Assembly: GCA_015657635.1 (NCBI GenBank)
Contig: JACDQM010000130.1
Span: forward strand, 1 to 38,336
DNA from: Roseateles sp.
GTDB lineage: Bacteria > Pseudomonadota > Gammaproteobacteria > Burkholderiales > Burkholderiaceae_C
Reading direction: 5' to 3'
Length of the DNA stretch: 38,336 bases
Part shown: positions 33,730 through 38,336 of the stretch, one piece after another
How the letters are laid out: every line of letters begins with the position of its first letter
How positions within the stretch are numbered: position 1 is the first letter of the stretch
The notes under the pieces: model-generated
Seen by the model: the letters and a program-made list of their open reading frames with translations, nothing else
What the model was told of the DNA's origin: nothing
The model's database searches: none
Made by a program: the position numbers and the translations under genes

Positions 33730-36321
33730 TTACCGTTTCAGCCAAGCTTGGTTCCGGCGATAGAGCTCAGCCGGGGTTTGCCGACCCAGAATAGCGTTTG
33801 CGGCCTCGACTGAGTCAGCATGCACTCGTGCCATTTGGCCGAATGGGTCAGGTGTTACTGAGGCGCTAGCCTGCAGGGGCTTTCGGCACTCCAGCACATT
33901 GAGCACGGGCATACCCCTGGCCACAAGGTGCGGCAGGAGCAGTGCATTGCGGCGCTCGAAGCGCTTTTCCGGCGCTGCTAGAGCCACTGTTGGGTGAAAG
34001 TCGGTATGGGGTTGGACGGCGTGGGCACGCACAAAGGTATGCAGTGCCGCAGGGCCACCGATGCGACGGACTTTCAGGTCGTCCATGCTGCTTAGCCCGA
34101 CTCGACGCAATTCACTGGCGAGCTGGGCATGGCGCCACGGCGCATCGCTAATCTCACCCAACTTGCCTTTGGCACCGACCACGATCAGGTCGGCATAGTT
34201 CGTCAAGTAAACCTCGCTGTTGGGAAACTCGACGAGAAGTGCGGCCACCATTTCTGCAAGCAACGCATCGGACATTTCGTACAGATGTATCCATTGAATC
34301 AGCAGGCCGTCTTCCTTCAGATGGCGCTTGGCGATTGAATAGAACTCTTTGGTAAAGAGGCTGGCCACGCCACTAACCCAAGGATTTGATGGCTCTGAAA
34401 TCAGCACGTCATAGGGCTGTACGCCAGCACCCAGAAAACGGCGGGCATCCTCAAAATGAACTTTCGATCGGGGATCTTCGTACGCCCGCCAATTGCGAGC
34501 CTTGAATAGCTTTGCCCCCTCCCACATCGCGTGTTCAATCTCAATCGTGTCCACCTGCTTGGGAACAGGGGAACCGAGCACTGTGTGTGTACTCAGGCCC
34601 GACCCCCAGCCAACCAAGGCGATGCGCTCAGGGTTTGGATGCAGCGCCAAAGGCAAGGCGCCTAGCATCAGCATCGTGACCTCGTCCGAACTGGGCGCGT
34701 CAGCATGCGTGGTGAGTCCGGCATCCGGCTTCCCATTGGTGGCGATGACGGAGGTATCACCAACACGGGTTACAGCAATTGATGCGGTTGCACCGTCCTT
34801 GTAGAACAGCAGCTCTTTTGACGACGACGGCAGCATTCCATGGCGGAACACGCCTGAAGCCTGCAGTGCGGCGGCAGGCAGACCGAGCCTTACCACCATG
34901 ACCAAGAGCAGCGCCGCAGCAACGGAGGCCAAGATGACTTTTGGCGCCCAGCGTCTTGGGCTGACGCCTCGCAACAGTGCGATGCCGATCAACACGTCGA
35001 CTGTTGCGGCGACAACAATCGTCAAGCTCACGCCCAGCATCGGCATCAACAGATGAACAGAGGCCAGGACGCCAACGATGGCGCCCAGGGTGTTTGCTGC
35101 GTAGATCTGGCCGATCGCCTTTTCACCGGCGCCCTTTCGTAGCAAGGCCGTCGTGAAGAGAGGCAGCGTCATGCCGGCAAAGAAGGCCGCGGGCACCATC
35201 ACGATGATGGCGATGGTTGCCGTGGCCAGGCTATAGAGCAGATAGCCTTGGGCGGTCGGCCCGAGAGCCGCCATGATCCAGGCGACCCAGCTGAAGCTGC
35301 TGGCCAGCACTGGCACCGAAAGCAAGGCGCACGCGCCCATCGCAATCTGCACGTAACCGGCGTAACGCGCAACGTCGGCCACAGCTGATGCTCGGCGGCG
35401 CACCCAAAGACCGCCCAGGGCGAGACCTGCGATGAATGCGGCGAGCATGAGTTCGAAGCCATGCAATGTGGTGCCCAGCGCCTGGTTCAGCAGGCGCACC
35501 CAACCGATCTCATAGGCAAAAGACGCAGCACTTGACATGAACGTCGCTGTCAGCAGCAACGCGGCCAGCCGCCGAAGCTCGTGCTTATTGGCCTCACCAG
35601 GTGCCGCCCCCTGTGATGGGGTCAGCGCTTGCCAGCTGGCTTCGCCACTGTGTCGACTCAACCAAGCGGTGCTCAGCGCAAGCAAGGCGTTGATGGAGGC
35701 GGCCACCAGCATCGCGCCTTGCATGCCCCAGAGTGGCAGCAGAAAAAAAGTTGCACAGAGCACACCGACGGCCGCACCGATGCCGTTGGTGAAGTAGAGG
35801 GTGCCGAGAACCTCACCATCGCGCTCGATACCAAAGCGCAAGATGCCTGAAGCAATGAGCGGAAACGTGGCACCAAGCAGCACTGTCTGCGGGGCAATCA
35901 GCGCTGCAGCGCTGCCCCATTGCCAAGCCGTCGCCCAGCCGGTGTCGGCGAGCGCGGGCAGCATGACCGCTTGGTTGAACGCGGAGTACTGAACAAACAG
36001 GGGATGAAATCCAACCCCAGCAATTGCGATCAGCGCTTCAACCAGCGCATAGATGCCGATCAACTTCGAGAAGCGCAGGCTGAAATGGCTGACCAGCCAT
36101 GAACCCAGCGCCATGCCCCCCATGAACATCATCAGCACCAGCGTTTGTGCATAAGCGGCGTGGCCCAGTATCAAGCCCAGATACTGGGACCAGATCGACT
36201 GATAGATCAGGGCCGAGAAGCCGGACAAGACGAAGAGCGCATTGAGCAGCGGAACGACAGAGCGCTGCTGCTTGGGACTAGCTGTTGTGCGGGCTGCTGA
36301 AAGTGCGTTCGAAGTGCTCAT
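33730..36321 (-). CDS. Fused MFS-like membrane protein / spermidine-synthase-like domain
   Basis: 863 residues. The N-terminal ~490 residues contain two blocks of hydrophobic helices (GFSALIYQSIWSQYLGLILG; then ASFAYEIGWVRLLNQALG, an internal repeat of the same fold). The C-terminal ~350 residues are a spermidine-synthase-like Rossmann domain: IALVGWGSGLSTHTVL, VDTIEIEHAMWEGAK, HFEDARRFL and LISEPSNPWVSG. The polyamine-type acidic loop is replaced by SEPSNPW, as in other fused 'spermidine synthases', so aminopropyl transfer should not be assumed. It follows pilA after a terminator and is likely partly co-transcribed with it; a role in modifying or assembling pili is only a guess. Confidence 0.85.
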   Translation of the reverse strand: MSTSNALSAARTTASPKQQRSVVPLLNALFVLSGFSALIYQSIWSQYLGLILGHAAYAQTLVLMMFMGGMALGSWLVSHFSLRFSKLIGIYALVEALIAIAGVGFHPLFVQYSAFNQAVMLPALADTGWATAWQWGSAAALIAPQTVLLGATFPLIASGILRFGIERDGEVLGTLYFTNGIGAAVGVLCATFFLLPLWGMQGAMLVAASINALLALSTAWLSRHSGEASWQALTPSQGAAPGEANKHELRRLAALLLTATFMSSAASFAYEIGWVRLLNQALGTTLHGFELMLAAFIAGLALGGLWVRRRASAVADVARYAGYVQIAMGACALLSVPVLASSFSWVAWIMAALGPTAQGYLLYSLATATIAIIVMVPAAFFAGMTLPLFTTALLRKGAGEKAIGQIYAANTLGAIVGVLASVHLLMPMLGVSLTIVVAATVDVLIGIALLRGVSPRRWAPKVILASVAAALLLVMVVRLGLPAAALQASGVFRHGMLPSSSKELLFYKDGATASIAVTRVGDTSVIATNGKPDAGLTTHADAPSSDEVTMLMLGALPLALHPNPERIALVGWGSGLSTHTVLGSPVPKQVDTIEIEHAMWEGAKLFKARNWRAYEDPRSKVHFEDARRFLGAGVQPYDVLISEPSNPWVSGVASLFTKEFYSIAKRHLKEDGLLIQWIHLYEMSDALLAEMVAALLVEFPNSEVYLTNYADLIVVGAKGKLGEISDAPWRHAQLASELRRVGLSSMDDLKVRRIGGPAALHTFVRAHAVQPHTDFHPTVALAAPEKRFERRNALLLPHLVARGMPVLNVLECRKPLQASASVTPDPFGQMARVHADSVEAANAILGRQTPAELYRRNQAWLKR

Positions 36322-36341
36322 GTTTCGACCTGATTGGACAG

Positions 36342-36367
36342 AAAAAAAGGGCGGCCACAGGCCGCCC
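36342..36367 (-). terminator. Intrinsic terminator after pilA
   Basis: On the minus strand: GGGCGGCC-TGT-GGCCGCCC followed by seven T residues (36342-36348). Lies 25 bp after the pilA stop and ahead of the fused-gene start at 36321, so it probably keeps most transcription within pilA. Confidence 0.88.
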
Positions 36368-36391
36368 CTTCATGACTGGTCGAACAGACCT

Positions 36392-36841
36392 TTAGGTCTT
36401 GGGCAGGAACTTGGCTTCTGCTGTACCGGTAACTGCCGAGGTGCAAGAAGCGCCGGCAACACAAGTCACCGTGTAAATCACTGTCTTGCCATCAACGTTC
36501 GCGTTGCCAGTACCTTGCATTTCCATCGTGATGGTCGCCTTGGTTGCATCAACAGACGCAACCGTCACCGACTTGACGTACTTGCCCTTGATATCGGTTG
36601 CTGCAGCCATGCCGAACGTGCCATTGTCCTTGGCTTCGGTGTGCAGAGTGCCTGCATTGAAAGCCAGTTGCACGTTGCGGATGGCGGTTGCGGCCAGGGA
36701 CGAGGCCTCAGAAACCTTGGACTTGGTCGTGTAGTCCTGATACGCCGGCAGAGCCACGGCAGCCAGAATGCCGATGATCGCCACGACGATCATCAGTTCG
36801 ATCAGGGTGAAACCTTGTTGTGCGCGCTTCTTGATGCTCAT
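36392..36841 (-). CDS. pilA: Type IV major pilin PilA
   Basis: 149 residues from ATG 36841 ([10 protein letters not shown]). Leader cleaved after Gly10, giving [24 protein letters not shown] with Glu5, the type IVa pilin signature. The C-terminal disulfide loop is short (CVAGASC). The long open frame upstream is only the leader region. Expressed from the sigma-54 promoter at 36889-36904 and followed by a strong terminator, as expected for an abundant structural subunit. No pilus assembly genes lie in the window. Confidence 0.95.
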   Translation of the reverse strand: MSIKKRAQQGFTLIELMIVVAIIGILAAVALPAYQDYTTKSKVSEASSLAATAIRNVQLAFNAGTLHTEAKDNGTFGMAAATDIKGKYVKSVTVASVDATKATITMEMQGTGNANVDGKTVIYTVTCVAGASCTSAVTGTAEAKFLPKT

Positions 36842-36888
36842 GTCAGTACTCCGGAAGAGGGGTTGGGGGTGAAGACATCCCCCCTGAA

Positions 36889-36904
36889 TGCAGGGGTCGT
36901 GCCA
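36889..36904 (-). promoter_or_regulatory. Sigma-54 promoter of pilA
   Basis: On the minus strand TGGCACGACCCCTGCA: GG and GC exactly 10 bases apart, nearly the sigma-54 consensus. The predicted start point is about 37 bases upstream of the pilA ATG. pilA promoters of this kind are classically driven by PilS-PilR. Confidence 0.88.
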
Positions 36905-36956
36905 GGCTGCTTTGGCGACGGATTCGTGATGGAGCACACGAATTTCAGCGTGCTGG

Positions 36957-37023
36957 CTTGTTCGGGGTGACCAGATTCGTCACATCGACTGCCGCGATTT
37001 GTGAGGCCTTGTTCGAAGTGACC
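36957..37023 (-). promoter_or_regulatory. Direct-repeat upstream activator sites for pilA
   Basis: GGTCAC-TT-CGAACAAG (37008-37023, minus strand) and GGTCAC-CC-CGAACAAG (36957-36972) repeat 51 bp apart, about five helical turns, at roughly -80 to -145 from the predicted start. That is where an enhancer-binding activator such as PilR would sit. A partial inverted copy (CGAACAAG) is on the plus strand at 37068-37075. Confidence 0.6.
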
Positions 37024-37080
37024 ATTTTTGTCAGTTCCATGCTGTCACGGTTCGACATACGGACTGCCGAACAAGGGGGC

Positions 37081-37867
37081 TCAGAACTGCATCGCTTGTC
37101 CCGCCTGCAAGGCGTGGACGCGGTGCGGCAAACCCAGGGCAGCGATCTCGCCCATCACGGCGGTTTCCTCACCCGGCTTGATGTGGGTGATGTGGACATC
37201 CAGCGCCGGCTGGGTGGGCTTCAGCTGCGCCAGTTCGCGCGCCAGGCTGGCCGGGCACAGATGCCGGCTGATGCTGGCCAGTTGCTGCTCTTCGTCGCCG
37301 AAAGCGGTTTCGATGATCAGGTGCGCCAGCTTGATCTCGGCCAGGCGGCGCCACAGCGCTGGATTGGGGCCGGTATCGCCGGTGAAGACCCAATGCCCGG
37401 TGTCCGGGCGCCGTCGACCGCAAAACCCACGGCCGGCACGGTGTGTTCGGCGCTCAGCACCTCGATCTGGCGGCCGCCAGCGTGAGTCGCTCACCGATGG
37501 CAAAAGGCTGCAAGGCGATCACGGGCCGCTCGGCACTGGGCAGGCGGGTGAAGTCCGGCCAGATCACCCCATTGAAGAGATGGGTGCGCAAGGCGGCCAG
37601 GGTTTCGGGCAGACCATGGATCTGAATGGGCGGGCGCCCAGCCTTCTCGCGCATGCGCAGCACCGAATCGGCCAGCAAGGGAATGGCCAGCACATGGTCC
37701 AGATGGGCGTGGCTGACCAGGATGTGGTCGATCCGCGCCAGCTCGTCCAGGCTGAGGTCGCCCACGCCGGTGCCGGCATCGATCAGGATGTCGTCATCGA
37801 GCAGGAAGGCCGTGGTCTTGTAGCCGGCGGCAATGGCGCCGGAGCAGCCCAGAACGCGTATGTTCAT
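37081..37867 (-). CDS. Metallo-beta-lactamase-fold hydrolase, class II cyclic-nucleotide phosphodiesterase-like; two frame breaks
   Basis: About 263 residues after correction. N-terminus MNIRVLGCSGAIAAGYKTT and LIDAGTGVGDL, then the metal motif SHAHLDH at about residues 51-57 (HxHxDH) and, after the breaks, WVFTGDTGPNPALW with the bridging Asp and HITHIKPGEE with the last His. Two added bases (at 37471-37478 and 37405-37412) join the segments: LTLAA-GRQIEVLSAEHTVPAVGFAVDG, here reconstructed in pieces, then PDTGHWVF. The pattern fits class II cAMP phosphodiesterases better than RNase Z or beta-lactamases. ATG 37867. The neighbouring FHA gene may belong to the same pathway. Confidence 0.78.
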
Positions 37868-38001
37868 GTGATCGAGGTCTCAGGAACCGTGAGTGTCCTG
37901 GGGAGGGCGCCGCCGCAGCGGCATGAGGTGGAGTGCCTCAATTTACGCGCCCTGCACGGGGGCGCAAGCGGCCAAGTTCTCGAAACAGATGAAATCGCGT
38001 C

Positions 38002-38018
38002 GCTGAGCAGCGCTCAGC
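38002..38018 (-). terminator. Hairpin after the FHA gene
   Basis: Perfect 7-bp stem GCTGAGC / GCTCAGC with a three-base loop, about 60 bp beyond the FHA stop. No T tract. The rest of the gap 37868-38080 should hold the phosphodiesterase-like promoter, which I did not identify. Confidence 0.35.
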
Positions 38019-38080
38019 GGGCAGCAGCGTGAATTAGTTGCTGACCGCTGCGGGGCTGAGGTTGGTGCAAAGCAGCGTCT

Positions 38081-38336
38081 TCAAGCCCCGGCCTGGATGA
38101 ACTGCATCTGCGTGCCTGCAAGTTCAATCACATCGCCGCTACGCAGGGCCACCGATTCGGCGGTCAGCGGTGCGCCATTGACGGTCGGCCGAGCCGCGCC
38201 CTCGACATGGGCAAAGACGTAACCGCTGGGCCGCTTGGTGATCGAGGCCACCTGCACGCCGGGCTTGCCCACCGTGGTCACCACCTTGGTCAGGCTGACT
38301 TCGCGGCCGGCCGCAGCGCCTGTCAGCACCTTGATG
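38081..38336 (-). CDS. FHA-domain protein, C-terminal part (5' end outside window)
   Basis: Open to the window edge; the GTG at 38329 is within the domain, so the real start lies beyond 38336. About 85 residues of an FHA phosphothreonine-binding fold: IKVLTGAAAGREVSLTKVV strand pair, the VGKPGVQVASITKR loop (in place of the usual GR...ISR segment), then PTVNGAPLTAESVALRSGDVIELAGTQMQFI. FHA domains at the C-terminus of Burkholderiales proteins often follow a kinase or cyclase domain, but the rest of this protein cannot be seen. Confidence 0.8.
   Translation of the reverse strand, partial: IKVLTGAAAGREVSLTKVVTTVGKPGVQVASITKRPSGYVFAHVEGAARPTVNGAPLTAESVALRSGDVIELAGTQMQFIQAGA

Noticed and set aside
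1..38336. CRISPR arrays, tRNA or rRNA genes, insertion sequences
   Set aside because: No regularly spaced repeats, no cloverleaf-like or rRNA sequence, and no transposase motifs seen.

Overview
The window is a high-GC chromosomal segment from a betaproteobacterium, most likely a Burkholderiales member of the Roseateles/Rubrivivax/Leptothrix type. I infer this from the mnmG-rsmG-parA-parB order, a PEP-CTERM exported protein, a QueE with the CX14CX2C cluster motif described for Burkholderia, and the general codon use. mnmG, parA/parB and two parS-like sites suggest it lies in the origin-proximal domain of the chromosome. No tRNA, rRNA, CRISPR array, insertion sequence or prophage is visible.

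Layout. (1) 1-5.7 kb: chromosome segregation block (mnmG end, rsmG, parA, GNAT acetyltransferase, convergent argC and a second GNAT, a small serine hydrolase, parB), closed by a strong terminator. (2) 5.7-11 kb: the stress operon prkA-yeaH-spoVR, with a candidate sigma-54 promoter and a candidate sigma-70-type promoter upstream. (3) 11-18 kb: PEP-CTERM protein, D-lactate dehydrogenase-like FAD oxidase, a REP-like palindromic element, a lipoprotein N-acyl-homoserine-lactone/aculeacin-type acylase, and a divergent FadL-type porin. (4) 18-25.4 kb: small membrane protein, cobalamin adenosyltransferase, a WYL regulator divergent from an HNH-like protein, a hairpin cluster, GNAT, DnaQ-like exonuclease, MazG-like pyrophosphohydrolase, SGNH lipoprotein and OmpW-like porin. 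(5) 25.4-29.6 kb: queD-queE bracketed by two related intergenic elements carrying DnaA-box-like sites and TAG repeats, then a two-headed peptidoglycan hydrolase. (6) 29.7-37 kb: Suv3-type helicase, DUF2242 lipoprotein and a less GC-rich type IV pilin locus (two pilins, a membrane protein with a spermidine-synthase-like domain, a hypothetical protein), with pilA under a clear sigma-54 promoter. (7) 37-38.3 kb: a metallo-beta-lactamase-fold phosphodiesterase-like gene and the 3' end of an FHA-domain gene.

Two points shape how the annotation should be read. First, at least eleven reading-frame breaks occur in eight otherwise normal genes, and every one is repaired by adding a single base. One also removes a base from a parS consensus. 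These look like uncorrected deletion errors in the sequence, so I annotate those genes at full length. Second, the most unusual biology is a triple-domain QueD whose repeats have lost complementary catalytic residues. The paired DnaA-box elements around queDE, the WYL/HNH gene pair and the REP-like palindromes also stand out.
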